NCBI GenBank assembly: GCA_003550325.1
Contig: QKWP01000484.1
Location: 1 to 64,000, forward strand
Source of the DNA: Gigaspora rosea
Taxonomy: Eukaryota; Glomeromycota; Glomeromycetes; Diversisporales; Gigasporaceae
DNA: 64,000 nt
Direction of reading: 5' to 3'
Shown here: positions 22,780-33,200 of the stretch, one piece after another
Layout: every line of letters starts with the position of its first letter
How positions within the stretch are numbered: the stretch's first letter is position 1
Notes under the pieces: generated by a model
The model's database searches: none
What the model was told of the DNA's origin: nothing
What the model saw: only the letters and a program-made list of their open reading frames with translations
Position numbers and translations under genes: made by a program

Positions 22780-23060
22780 GAGGGTGGGATATTTATGATT
22801 TTGACTGTATATGTTGCTCTTCCAATCAAATTTCAAGATCAGGTATAATGTTACATGATCAAAAATTCAAAACAAACATTAATTTTGTTAAAAATCATCT
22901 ATAACTTAAAATTAAGTATATAAAACTACTCTTAGAATTCTACCAAAAAAATTTCTTGCAAAATTTTCTTTAAAACCTTTTTTTATCTATATACACAATT
23001 TATATTCTACTCTAACTCTAACTAATAAAAAATAGATTATTTTAATTGTTTTGATTTTAT
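22780..23060. repeat. Dispersed repeat with 'GATCAGGTATAA' and telomere-like tract
   Basis: Shows the same ordered segments as at 25145-25380 and, inverted, 60860-61020: CAATCAAATTTCAAGATCAG, a stretch like TTCTTGCAAAATTTT, and a decayed CTAACTCTAACTAA tract. Ends unclear. Confidence 0.5.
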
Positions 23061-23109
23061 ATTATACTGATTTTATAATCTGTAGCAAGTGCAAAGTATC
23101 ACACATGTG

Positions 23110-23400
23110 ATATATAAATTATTTCTTATTTTTAAATTATTTTTTGTATTTTTTTTTTAAAAAATTATTTTAGTTTTTTAATTCAGTTTAATTTTTTATT
23201 TTTTTATTTTTTTTAGATTATTTTTATTTTATTTTATTAATAATTTGTTTTAATTTTATTTTTAAATTATTTTTTATAAAAATTATTTTAATTTTATTTT
23301 TTTAATTTGTTTTAATTTTATTTTTTAAATTATTTTATTTTATTTAAATTATTTTATTTTATTTTAAATTATTTTTTAAACCACCATCATGGATGATTTT
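23110..23400. repeat. T-rich low-complexity tract
   Basis: Repeated TTTTAATTTTATTTTTAAAT units; nothing else seen. Confidence 0.6.
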
Positions 23401-23580
23401 ACTAAAAATCATCCAGGTTATATGATTTTATATCAATCAATGAAAGATCAATTTAATTTAAAATTTATTGTGTCAGTACATAATCATATATATATATGTA
23501 TTTAGTACCGTATAATCAAACCCCCATCCAAAACTTAACATATTAAAACTGGCTCTAACTTTAACCTTTAGGCCTCATGA

Positions 23581-23758
23581 AGGACCCCAAAATATACATA
23601 GATAGGTCAGGTATAAGTTTCTTTATTTTTGAGAGTTTTTATGCAGATTTTTTCTATTTATCGTAATTTTTTGCTTATTTTTAAAGTTTTTTGCTGATCT
23701 TTTCTTTTTTAGAAACCCTATAACTAACCTAACCTATTTATGTATATTTCAGGGTTCT
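23581..23758. mobile_element. MITE, 178 bp, AGGACCC ends, perfect 8-bp duplication
   Basis: Inverted termini AGGACCCCAAAATATACATA and, reversed right end, AGAACCCTGAAATATACATA. Flanked by CCTCATGA at 23573-23580 and 23759-23766. The interior holds the family's 'gcagattttttctattta' and 'gatcttttctttttt' segments. Same family: 27350, 52743, 62784 (partial); related ends at 31113. Confidence 0.85.
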
Positions 23759-23884
23759 CCTCATGACTATTTTAGGCCTCATGATTATTAAATTAAAGTA
23801 GATTATTTTATTAAGTTACCTATATTGCGCAAAAACATTTGAATCATCGATGTGCATCAAAATTTCAAAAATACATCTCTAATC

Positions 23885-24450
23885 TATAGTAAAATCAAGA
23901 ACCAATAATACAGAAAACTATAGCAAATCACAAGAACCAATGACATAGAAGTCATAGCGAAGTTACAAGCATAAACGATACTAAAAACTACAACGTTGAA
24001 AACCAATGCGAAATTACAAGCACCAATGACAAAAAGAGCTCTACCACAAGCACCAATGATAAAAAGAGCTACGAATAAACCACAAGCACCAAACCATAGC
24101 GAAATCACAAACTTCAATGCATTTGAGGCCAAGGAGAAATCACAGGTACCAATGATAAAAAAAGCTATAGCAAATCTGCAAGTACTAACGATATAGCGAA
24201 ATCACAAATCTCAACAATACTAGAGCTACAGTAAAATCACAAGCACCAACTATACCAAAAACCACGATGAAATTATAACTTTCAATGACATTAAAAGCCA
24301 TAGCGAAATCACAAGCACAAAAACTATAGCAAAATCAAAAGCACCAACGAAAGCGAAACTATAGTGAAATTACAATTACCAACAACTATGACACTAATAA
24401 CATGAAATCTACAAGCTTTGACAATAACTCCTACAACGATTCCAATAGCA
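23885..24450. repeat. Degenerate tandem repeat, units of about 35-45 bp
   Basis: Roughly 14 variants of a unit containing GCGAAATCACAAGCACCAAT and a short variable spacer. Both strands stay open for 60-80 codons because stops are rare in the unit, but the implied peptides are compositionally odd and overlap each other; no gene is called. Confidence 0.65.
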
Positions 24451-24739
24451 AAGGCTTCAATAACAACTTCACTAGCTGTTATCTAGAAATAAAGTATATT
24501 TAAATAAACTAAAAAAAAACAATCGATTATCACTGATGATTAACAATCGATATCAGTTATATATGAGATAATTATGGTATAGTGATTAGTGAAACCATCC
24601 TGGATAATATTAATAATAATTCTTTAAATTATTTTTTTATATTATATTTGCCATATAATTATAAAATGATATATAGAGAGATATTTCAAATTTTAGTATG
24701 AATTAAGCTTAATTTAGACTGAAATTCAAAACCAACTAA

Positions 24740-25045
24740 CTTTTTCTAAGTCATAAAGATAAATTGTCTTAGTAAAAAACATTTTATAAGAAAATCAAAC
24801 ATATCCAAAGTTAGCATATATAAAAATTCTTTTTTACTAAAACAATCTATTTATTACTTAGAAAAAGTTGTTTAGCATAAAATTTTATATATAATACTTA
24901 AACGTAAATATAGATTATATTAGTAAAAAAAGGTTTATATATGCAAACATTCAAAATTTTGATTTTTCTTATAAAATATTTTTTACTAAAACAATCTATC
25001 TTTATGACTTAGAAAAAGTTTTTAGAATAAAATTTTAAATTATAT
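24740..25045. mobile_element. Foldback structure with the CTAAGTCATAAAGATA module
   Basis: Left arm ACTTTTTCTAAGTCATAAAG followed by an ATTGTCTTAGTAAAAAACAT stretch is mirrored by the right arm (ATCTATCTTTATGACTTAGA). The same module, again in inverted pairs, is inside the elements at 28187, 53661 and 62092. Confidence 0.6.
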
Positions 25046-25118
25046 GCTTTAATTTTATTTATTTATTTTTACATTTTACTAATAAAATTTTTAATTTTTA
25101 AAGGACGTTAATAAAGCA

Positions 25119-25385
25119 TACCACTGGTGTTAAACACCACATATGTTTTGATCAATCAAAATTCATGAAATTCGTATAATTTGAAGATCAGGTGTAACTC
25201 GAATTTTTGAAAAAATGTGTTTTTTTTCAAAAATTGTTTATATCGAAAAATTCTGCCTAAGAAACCTATCTTCACATTCTAACAAAAAAAATTCCTTGCA
25301 AAATTTTAGTATATACTAACCCTAACCCAAACCCAAACTCTAATATAAACTCTAATTCTAACCCTAACAGCAAAAAATTTTTTTG
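25119..25385. repeat. Repeat with TGGTGTTAAACACCA palindrome and telomere-like tract
   Basis: Begins with the palindrome TGGTGTTAAACACCA (25125-25139), mirrored by TGGTGTTGAACACCA at 26018-26032 on the far side of the MITE at 25386. Contains ACTAACCCTAACCCAAACCC at 25316-25335 and further CTAACCCTAAC variants. Confidence 0.5.
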
Positions 25386-26012
25386 CATAATATGGGCCAG
25401 TGCAAAAAGATTTGTACCTCAAATAGCTCTGATTAAAATATTTTTTGTACAAATTAATTTTTAATTTTTTTAATTTAATATACTTATTAGGTTACCGAAT
25501 TGATAAAAATAAATTTTTTTTAATTATTTTATTGATAAAATAAAAAATTTATTAATAGTAACTTTTTTTTTACTTTATAATTTACTATAGTAATTTATAT
25601 ATACGCATATATAGTAAAAAAAATCAAATTACCTCTCTTTAAAGCTTAATTTCTTCACAACCAGTGATCCAATTTTGCTCAAATTTTAACCATATCTTTA
25701 TCATATGCACATTAATGTACTTGCGAAGTATCAGCTTATAGAACTGCATATTGGTTGTGAAATTATTTAAAATATCTTTTTTTTTAAAAAAAAAATTTTG
25801 GTTTTTTTTCAAATACAGTAAATTGTGCATGCTTAATTATTAAAATAAACCAATGTTAAAACAATAAAAATATTATAATAAGTTAGATTAAAACCTATTT
25901 TATTTGACACTAAAAAATTTTTAATAATTAATCAAGAAAAAAATTTTCTTTAGTGTCAAAATTATAAAATTTTTTGAGGTACAAATGTTTCTGCACCGGC
26001 CCATAATTTGTA
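25386..26012. mobile_element. MITE of about 625 bp with ATGGGCC ends
   Basis: About 31-bp inverted repeats: left starts TATGGGCCAGTGCAAAAAGA, right reversed TATGGGCCGGTGCAGAAACA; both continue into TTTGTACCTCAA. The interior is AT-rich; minus-strand frames of 63-69 codons are not supported. Confidence 0.7.
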
Positions 26013-26240
26013 TTTACTGGTGTTGAACACCACTGGTGTGATATATACATATTGTTTTTAAAACTTAAAATTTTTTGTCTACAAAATTGTGCGATATTGG
26101 TCAAAATCAGGGATGTGACATGTTGCAGGTATGACAAATTTCTATTTCTATATTAAAATCATATTAAGTAAATAAGTTGTTTAAAATACAAATTTATATA
26201 TATTTTAAAATTATGATAAAATTTATTGGGTTTGTATTAT

Positions 26241-26540
26241 TTCACTGACAATCACTTCACCGACATAACATTTTACTGACAAATACTCACCGACAAGTTC
26301 ATTTTACCGACAGTATGTTTCACCGAAGTTCATTTCACCGACAAGTTTTTTTTTCAAAAAGCACCCTAACTTTAGCCCTAATTCTACCTAATTCTACTCT
26401 AACCCTAATGATAATGACCAGAATTACTTTGTCAGTAAAATGAGCTTCAATGAAATAAACTGTCGGTAAAATAAACGTGTCGGTGAATAATTGTCGGTAA
26501 AATGTTATGTAGGTGAAGTGATTGTCGATTAATTGATTGC
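26241..26540. mobile_element. MITE with GACAATCACTTCACC ends and internal CACCGACA units
   Basis: Inverted repeats of about 35 bp: left GACAATCACTTCACCGACAT, right reversed GACAATCACTTCACCTACAT. Short units of the CACCGACAA kind recur through both halves, and the middle holds CTAACCCTAA-like sequence (26395-26409). The element inside the transposase intron at 48941 has the same layout. Confidence 0.7.
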
Positions 26541-26950
26541 CACCCAAATTTATTAAAGTTTTTGATAAATTTAGCAAGTTGCAATATCACAGGTTAATAT
26601 TTAAAAAAAATTAAAATGATTATTAGTTAGGGTTAGAGTCTGAACTAGTATTAATATTAGGTTAGAGGGTGCATATATATATGCAAAATTAAGTACTAAA
26701 AATTTTTAATTAGAAGCCCAAGACTAATTTATATAAGAAATTTCAAGTTATTTAAAAATTTTGAATTTTTTGTAATTTTTGTAATTTTTCATTCATTTTG
26801 TTACACAAGATCCTGCGATATAATTGGCCAATCAGATTAACTGCGATATAGCAACCTGCAAAATTTAACAATCTACTTTATTAAATACTTTTATAACTTA
26901 TAGTTAAATTAAAAAATTTTTAATTTTTTAATTTTTTTTTTGTCTAAATA

Positions 26951-27168
26951 TAAGACCATATAAAGTTAATTTTTTTGGTTCTTATAACATAAGACAAAAA
27001 AAATGACTTGCTCGGCCTAATTTTTATTTAAAAATTTTATATAAAATCTATAAAATTTTTAAAAAAATCCTACCTGACTATTAAAATATAAAATATATTT
27101 TTCAAAAAATTTTCAAAATATGACCTGACCAGGTTATAAGAACCAAAAAATTAACTTTATGTGGTCTA
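26951..27168. mobile_element. MITE of the GGCCACGCAAAGTTAA family
   Basis: Left TAAGACCATATAAAGTTAAT and right ATTAACTTTATGTGGTCTAA are inverted. The interior has diverged from the 10-14-kb copies (it carries GACCTGACCAGG), so this is a distinct subfamily. Confidence 0.7.
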
Positions 27169-27349
27169 ACTTGTAAAAGTATAATAATAAAATATTATTC
27201 TTAAAGCTTTATAATTAATTTACTTAGTATAATTTTAACTATTGTATATAAAAATTATAATCAATTATTAAAAAAAACAAAATTAAAAAATTTTTATTTA
27301 TTAAAACTTTTATATAATCACTAACTACATTTTATAATATAGATATAAC

Positions 27350-27536
27350 ATGCCCCAAGTAATCTATAAACAGATAACAATATTAAAATCTTAATATATT
27401 ACTAAAAATAGAAAGATCTACAAAAAATAGTCAAAAATAAATAGTAATATACTAAATATAAAAAAGATCTACAAAAAAAGTAGTCAAAAATAAGTAAAAG
27501 CAAATTGTTACCTATTTATGTATAGCTTAGAGTTCT
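27350..27536. mobile_element. MITE of the AGGACCC family, 8-bp duplication
   Basis: Flanked by GATATAAC (27342-27349) and GATATAAT (27537-27544). The left end ATGCCCCAAGTAATCTATAA and reversed right end AGAACTCTAAGCTATACATA are diverged versions of the family termini. The interior twice repeats AAAAAGATCTACAAAAAA. Confidence 0.75.
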
Positions 27537-27583
27537 GATATAATTATATAGAATATAATCTATATAATTACTTTTTGTAAGAT

Positions 27584-27842
27584 TATATGGGGGCTCGTCA
27601 GTAGAAAGGAGGTAGAAAGTTTCTAAGTAAAAGTTTTTTAGACTTTGAACTAAAATATCTCAATAACTACTAAACTAAATTTAATAATTTTTTTTTTATT
27701 TTAATTATATGTAGTTATTAAATTAAAATAAAAAAAAAATTATTTAATTTGATATAGTAGTTATTGAATTATTTTAATTTAAAATTTAAAAAAAAAGTAG
27801 TAAAAACTTTTTACTCCTTTTCTACTGATGAGCCCCCATATA
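27584..27842. mobile_element. Foldback element, 259 bp
   Basis: Nearly a full palindrome centred at about 27713: left TATATGGGGGCTCGTCAGTA, right reversed TATATGGGGGCTCATCAGTA, with arms matching through to the T/A-rich centre. Non-coding. Confidence 0.75.
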
Positions 27843-28186
27843 GAGTTTAGCTATAGTTTGTATTTTTATATAATACTAGAAAAACAGATATTAGTTAGTG
27901 TCTAACACCAAGAATAAACATTAGGCTAATCTGTATCAATCTTTATAGCTAATTGGCTAATATATGCATAATGCAGAATTCATAATATTTACATTTTTAT
28001 AATAAATTCTTGCTATGCTTCAGACAATTATATAAATATTTTAAAAGCTTCTAGTAGCTTATAGATCTAGTATAAAATACAAATCTGCTAATACAATTAA
28101 TAAAAACAATTATTATTATACAAACAAAAATTCAAAATTTTATTACTAGTAGAATTTGAACTACTAATATATTATTTAAAAAGGAA

Positions 28187-28782
28187 TAGAAATTTGTCGC
28201 ACCCCTAATGCTGACCAATCAAATTGCATGATTTTGTAAACAAAAAATTTTAAATTTTAAAAATTAAAAATTTTATAAGCAAAATGTAAAAATAAATAAG
28301 CGATATCAAAGTATATAATGTAAAATTTTATTCTGAACAACTTTTTCTAAGTCATAAAAATAGATTATCTTAGTAAAAAAAATGGTTTATAAGAAAAATC
28401 AAAAATTCAAATGTTAGCACATATAAAACTTTTTTTTTTACTAATATCTATATTTATATTTAAGTATTATATGTAAAATTTTATGTAAATAACTTTTTCT
28501 AAGCTAAAAAGATGGATTGTTTTGGTAAAAAAAAGTTACCTTTAGAAAATTTTGATTTTCTTATAAAAGGTTTTTTTACTAAGACAATCTATCTTTATAG
28601 CTTAGAAAAGTTGTTCAAAATCAAATTTTACATTATATAATGTGCTATTATATATATATTTTACACTTTATTAAGTAAAATTTTAAATTTTTAAAAAATA
28701 AAAATTTTTGCCTATAAAATCATGCAATTTGATTGGTCAAAGCAGAGAGTGCAACATGTTACGAGTGTGACAAATTTATTTT
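28187..28782. mobile_element. MITE of about 600 bp with foldback interior
   Basis: Ends AAATTTGTCGCACCCCTAAT and, reversed, AAATTTGTCACACTCGTAAC; both are followed by GACCAATCAAATTGCATGAT. The interior contains inverted copies of the CTAAGTCATAAARATAGATT module (28338 and about 28570-28620). Non-coding. Confidence 0.7.
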
Positions 28783-28890
28783 CCTTTTTTAAAAAATAAT
28801 ACTTTAATACTTTACTAAATTAATATATTTTGAAATTTTTAAGAAATAATAAAAACTGTTTATTTTTAAAAGTACTTATTAAGTTTATTA

Positions 28891-29231
28891 TAGTCAACCA
28901 TCTATAAATGCAACTTGTAGGGACAAGCCTACAACGTGCATTTAGGGAGGTTTGCATTTAGAGTAAGCCAATTAAATTGTAGCTTTAAAAATTTGATCAT
29001 CAAGTTTGTATAACTTTTACCAAAACTGTATAACCTATCTTAAATACTAAAATTTGATTGGCTATGTGCATTTAGGGAGGTTAGTGTAATATAAAATGTT
29101 ATTCAAGAGAACGTGCATTTACAGAATATGGAACCTGCATTTAGCACTAATAACATCTTACGGAATAGAAAAAAATGTGCATTTAGAAAGGTATTGCATT
29201 TATGGAGGTTGCATTTATAGAGTTCTAACTA
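28891..29231. mobile_element. Tigger-type MITE, 341 bp, TA duplication
   Basis: A close relative of 7274-7613 over its whole length: left TAGTCAACCATCTATAAATG, right reversed TAGTTAGAACTCTATAAATG, flanked by TA. Non-coding. Confidence 0.8.
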
Positions 29232-29529
29232 TAATTTTATTTAATAAATAAATATATACAATATAATATAATGTGTTAATTTATTATATATTTTATAAAT
29301 ATACAGTCATCTTTCTCTAATCTAGCCCTCTATATACTGAACTTTTGATAATCTGAACTAAAACTTTCAAAACAAAATATTATATATGTATTTCCTCTAG
29401 ATATATCGAATTAACTTATAAATTTGTTTTATGATCTGAACAGTATTTGGCTAGCACAAATAACTTATTTTATAAATAAATTTATTTGTATTATAAATAA
29501 AATTTATTCTATATGATTAATTAAAACTA

Positions 29530-29805
29530 GTGTTCTAACCCAGGCCAGATAATAGTAACCTGACAAATCAGATATTTAATCTGGATCATAATCTGGATCA
29601 GATAATAGTAACTCAACAAATTAGATATTTAAATCTGGGTTGTGATCTGGGTTAAATAATAGTGACCCGATGGATAAGTTATTTAACTTGGGTCATGATC
29701 TGGGTCAGATAATAATAACCTAATGAGTTAGATATTTAACTTGAGTCATAGTTCAGATTGGTAATAGTAACCAGATATTTAACCTGGGTTATAGGCTAGA
29801 TTAAC
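29530..29805. repeat. 53-bp tandem array, about five units
   Basis: GATAATAGTAACC landmarks at about 29548, 29601, 29654, 29708 and 29760 give a 53-bp period. Each unit also contains the self-complementary GGGTCATGATCTGGGTC motif. The left border TAGTGTTCTAACCC and right border GGGTTATAGGCTA are roughly inverted, suggesting an array element like those at 34581 and 44902, without a clear target duplication. Confidence 0.7.
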
Positions 29806-30455
29806 AAATTATATGAGCAACAAATAAAAATTATTGCAAAAATTTGAAAAAATAGTGCAACTAGTTTTTTTTTTATATAGTGGAATTCATCTAAAGCCAA
29901 CATATTTTATATATAGGTGCCAATTTTTTAGCTGTAGTATAATCTAATTATCTAATAAAAATGCAGACAAACTTAATACAATTTTAAATTAATTAATAAC
30001 ATTTAAATTTTTGTTAATAAATTATGTTTTTTATATATAAACACCAAAATTTTAGAATCATATATAAATTTAAATTAATAATAGTTTAAAAATAAAAGAT
30101 ATTGGGTGTGGTGACTTAGAGGAGTTGGTAAGTAGTTACCCCCAAGTGGCAGGTCTAGGGTTCAAATCCCACTGGCGACACTTTTGAAACATAGACCTGT
30201 GTTTTGGCAACCGTTTCCTGTCGATCGGTTGAGTACATTACCTGTAGTTCTTGGTAACCATCTCGAATGGGAGCTTTCTGGTGAAGTTGAAGTTGTGCCT
30301 CATGATACAAATAAATCCAAGAAACTGGTAAAACGGAAACCCATTTGGCAAGACCCGAGTAAGGAAGTAACAAAGATCTTTGACGGTGCTACCAAAACTG
30401 GAATATTGGACCAGAGCCGAAGAACCGGACGTCAACCTTAGGGACAAGGTCTACC

Positions 30456-31003
30456 GTATTTTCCCCAAAATAAGCTACCTTCGAAAATAAGCTACTTCCT
30501 CTTTTGGTCAAAAAACTCCAAAACGTCTTTAACCCGAAAATAAGCTACCCCTACGATTGAAAAAGTCGCTACATAGTAAAGTTTAAATTTTACTAAGTTA
30601 ATCGATTAAAATCAATTAAGTAAACTTATTCAGCAGATCAAAATACACTTACTATAAAATTTTCATAAATATTAGAGAAGTTTTTATTAAGTGACTTTTG
30701 ATATTTACTTTTGGCGAAAAAATCAAAATTTTTTAAAAAAATATATTCGTCGAACGTAAAAATTAAAAGTTAAATAATAAAAACTTCTCCAATTTTAATG
30801 AAAATTTCAGAGTAAGTGTATTTGATCTTCCAAACAAGGTTATTTAATCGATTTTAATCGATTTACATAGTAAAATTTAGACTTTACTATGTAGCAACTT
30901 TCTGCGATCGGTCAAAAATTGATTTTATCGGAAATAAGCTACCCCTGATTTTTCGTATAACTTTTTGCCCAAAAAAAAATAGCTTATTTTCAGGAAAATA
31001 CGG
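30456..31003. mobile_element. Foldback MITE inserted in the retroposon
   Basis: Inverted ends GTATTTTCCCCAAAATAAGC and, reversed, CCGTATTTTCCTGAAAATAA. The arms repeat ATAAGCTACC and the interior is a large palindrome (AGTTTAAATTTTACTAAGTT mirrored near 30880). The second retroposon copy lacks it (AAGGTCTACCAACCTGGC is continuous there), so it inserted later. A relative lies split around 55905-56202 and 57961-58131. Confidence 0.75.
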
Positions 31004-31112
31004 TGCCAACCTGGCTGCCAGATCAGGTACTGGAGGAAAAGGACCTATATTATAGAAGTAGGTACCAGGGGGGGAAAAACCATAATGGTACCTAATGCCA
31101 GGTAGATCAACC

Positions 31113-31571
31113 AGAACCCTGAATAATCTATGTGAGGTTATAGTTGAAAAATAGCTAATGGAGGGCTGTTTTTCAAAAAAGGTTATATTTAAAAAGTAGG
31201 TATTGGAGAAAAAGGTTATATTTGAAACCCACTAAATAGCAAAATAGGTTTATTTTAAAGAATGCTAATGGAGGTAATTTTTATAAATGTTATATTTGAA
31301 ATGTGCTAATGAAAATCTGGGCTATAATAGTAATCCAGCAGGTAAAAAGAAGAAAGGAGTAAAAGAGAAAAAGAGGAAGAGAGAGGTAAAAAAAAGAGAT
31401 AGGGGTAAAAGGGGGAGGTGATAAAAATTGGTCAAAATGGCTATTTTTTTTAAATTCTTTGGCACACTTTGTGGTATATATTTTTATAATCCTTGGCAGC
31501 TTACAGATCAAATGGGCTTAAGAAATTTTGAACTTTAAAAATATTTTTTTTTTTTTTTTTTTTTTTGAATG

Positions 31572-31609
<38 letters not shown>

Positions 31610-31767
31610 TTTTTTTAGATTTGTTGTATTTCAAAAAAAGGTAAAATGGGTGAAAGTTTGATCTAATGTGTGAAATGTAGCTTATATATACCAAACCAAA
31701 CCCGCTAACCAAAAAAATTTTTACTATAATGCTTAAATATAACCTCACATAGATTATTCGGAATCCT
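31113..31767. mobile_element. MITE, 655 bp, perfect 8-bp duplication, inside the retroposon
   Basis: Flanked by GATCAACC at 31105-31112 and 31768-31775; the other retroposon copy has a single AAATCAACCC here. Ends AGAACCCTGAATAATCTATG and, reversed, AGGATTCCGAATAATCTATG; about 30 bp of inverted repeat. The interior repeats GCTAATGGAGG / GGTTATATTTGAAA units and contains two long T runs (31540-31566, 31574-31607). The minus frame at 31518 is poly-Lys noise. Confidence 0.85.
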
Positions 31768-32351
31768 GATCAACCCTTCCGGGCCAACTGAAATGTATTG
31801 GTGAAAGACCGATAGGAAAGTAATGGTCGGTACTGGAGTTGAAGGAATCTTACAAGGGCAGAAGTAGGTAATGGTAGCAGTTAGGTATTCCCTGACTGCA
31901 AGTTGCTTGCCTCGGTGAGTGCGTAAGTTACCGAAGTGTAGATAATACCTGTGTGGGACAGGGACTGCTCTACCAAGTGTACTGCGAGGATCAATTAGTC
32001 CTAAGGGGATGTAGTTAGCATCCGGGACTGTCTTTGACTAACTAATGTATCGGAGGGCTGTACCAGTGATCACAAGTAGGATTGACATGCGAAGCTTGGA
32101 CCAGAGTGTTTAAATAGGCAATCCCCTAGTTGGGTTGTAGGTATGACAACTAGTGTAGAACCTTCAGGCAGACTACTTCAATTAGACAACCAAAAGTTGT
32201 ACATGTGGCTAGTTGTACTTTCATTCAATATAACAATTGTGGGCTGCCCAAAGAGGCGCCCTTGATCCACAGGCTTGATTAAATAAACTCTCACTCAGAG
32301 CGGGAACTTTGATATAAAAAAATAAAAAAATTAAAAAAAATAAAAGATATT

Positions 32352-32742
32352 TAAAAAAATTTATTGATAGTTTAATAATTTAAACAATAAGCTATTAAAT
32401 TATCAAAAGAAATTTTTAAAATATTTTTTGTTTTTAAAGAGTTATAACAATTTAAAAATTTTTATAATTAAAATGTGATGGCTTTAGGTAAATTCTACTG
32501 TACAATATATATTATAGCATATGACAGATTATATAACAAATGGTCTTAATAATTTTTTTTATTAATTACTTTTTATATACTGAAATTTCTATTAGTATTC
32601 AGTTTAGAAAGAGAAATTTGTATTCCAGACTTTCTCTATACAAAACAAAATCTTTTGGAATAGCCTGTTCGGATTAAAGAGAGGTGACTATAATTTTTAT
32701 ATTTGTGTACCAATTAACAAAATAAATTTTATACAGTATAAT
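32352..32742. other. AT-rich spacer, small hairpin
   Basis: A hairpin-forming stretch around 32345-32420 (TTGATAGTTTAATAATTTAA paired with TATTAAATTATCAA). It includes the right end of the split Tigger-type element up to 32690. No gene. Confidence 0.45.
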
Positions 32743-32905
32743 AAGGGTGGTGACTTATATTATATAATATAATTTTACTATACCCCCTACCCCCCTCCCC
32801 CTACATAAGAGAAATTTGATTGGCTATTATAAACTTCTATATTTAACGTAAGATTTCAGAAACCTCCTCCCCCCTAAAATATTACGTAATATCTGTCACC
32901 ACCCT
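32743..32905. mobile_element. MITE, 163 bp, AGGGTGGTGAC ends
   Basis: Left AGGGTGGTGACTTATATTAT and right ATATCTGTCACCACCCT are inverted; the middle has a C-rich stretch (CCCCTACCCCCCTCCCCC) and its partner. Possible AATA flanks. Non-coding. Confidence 0.7.
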
Positions 32906-33200
32906 AAAAATAATAAAAATTTAAATTAGTATAAAGATAGAGTTAGATTTAAGATAAATTCTAGAGTAGATAATTGTATAGAACTTTACTAAAAAGTGCA
33001 CTATGCACTTTGTATCCTCTATTTTATATCTCAAAATTTTAGTAAAATAATACCTACTGCGCTTCTAACAAAAAATGATTCTTTTGCAATTTTGTATTAA
33101 TTTTGATCCTAGTTTTAATCCAACTTCAAATAAAATTATTACTAGTACATTAAAGAGTACTGGAGGCACAGAGTACACAGGTGCACTTTTTAGATTATTT
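32906..33200. other. AT-rich DNA, no gene seen
   Basis: Holds paired GTGCACTATGCACTTTGTA / GGCACAGAGTACACAGGTGC stretches (32996 and 33163) that are roughly inverted, hinting at another small element of about 200 bp. Confidence 0.35.

Larger units (their letters stand above)
30104..32335 (+). mobile_element. tRNA-headed SINE-like retroposon (about 1 kb), full length
   Basis: Starts with a tRNA-like head of about 75 bp: an A-box-like TGACTTAGAGGAGTTGG near 30112 and a perfect B box GGTTCAAATCC at 30159-30169, closed by TGGCGACAC. A long body with no shared open frame follows, and it ends in an A-rich tail after GCGGGAACTTTGATAT. It is bounded by a perfect 16-bp direct repeat AAAAATAAAAGATATT at 30088-30103 and 32336-32351. 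Subtracting MITEs at 30456-31003 and 31113-31767 leaves about 1.0 kb. A second copy (56409-57893) shows both empty sites. The 85-codon frame at 30184-30441 is closed by stops in that copy, so the element looks non-coding. It would need a LINE in trans. Confidence 0.85.
29304..32690. mobile_element. Tigger-type element split by nested insertions, 3.4 kb overall
   Basis: Left end CAGTCATCTTTCTCTAATCT after TA; right end, reversed, TAGTCACCTCTCTTTAATCC before TA (32691-32692). Inner sequences (CTGAACTTTTGATAATCTGA at left, TTCGGATTAAAGAG at right) resemble classical Tigger termini. Everything between about 29500 and 32350 is later insertion: a 53-bp array and a retroposon with two MITEs in it. 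No transposase remains, so this was itself a MITE. Pairing of the two ends is inference. Confidence 0.6.

Noticed and set aside
23884..24196. Overlapping plus and minus frames of 66-82 codons
   Set aside because: Produced by a stop-poor degenerate tandem repeat.
30104..30180. A functional tRNA gene at the retroposon head
   Set aside because: A and B boxes are present, but the anticodon arm does not form a proper seven-base loop and the sequence is fused to the retroposon body in both copies.
30155..30447. Three overlapping open frames in the retroposon
   Set aside because: The 85-codon plus frame is closed by stops in the copy at 56409, and no domain is visible. The minus frames overlap it and reflect GC-richer, stop-poor DNA.
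31518..31748. Lys-rich minus-strand frame
   Set aside because: Encoded by poly(T) runs inside a MITE.
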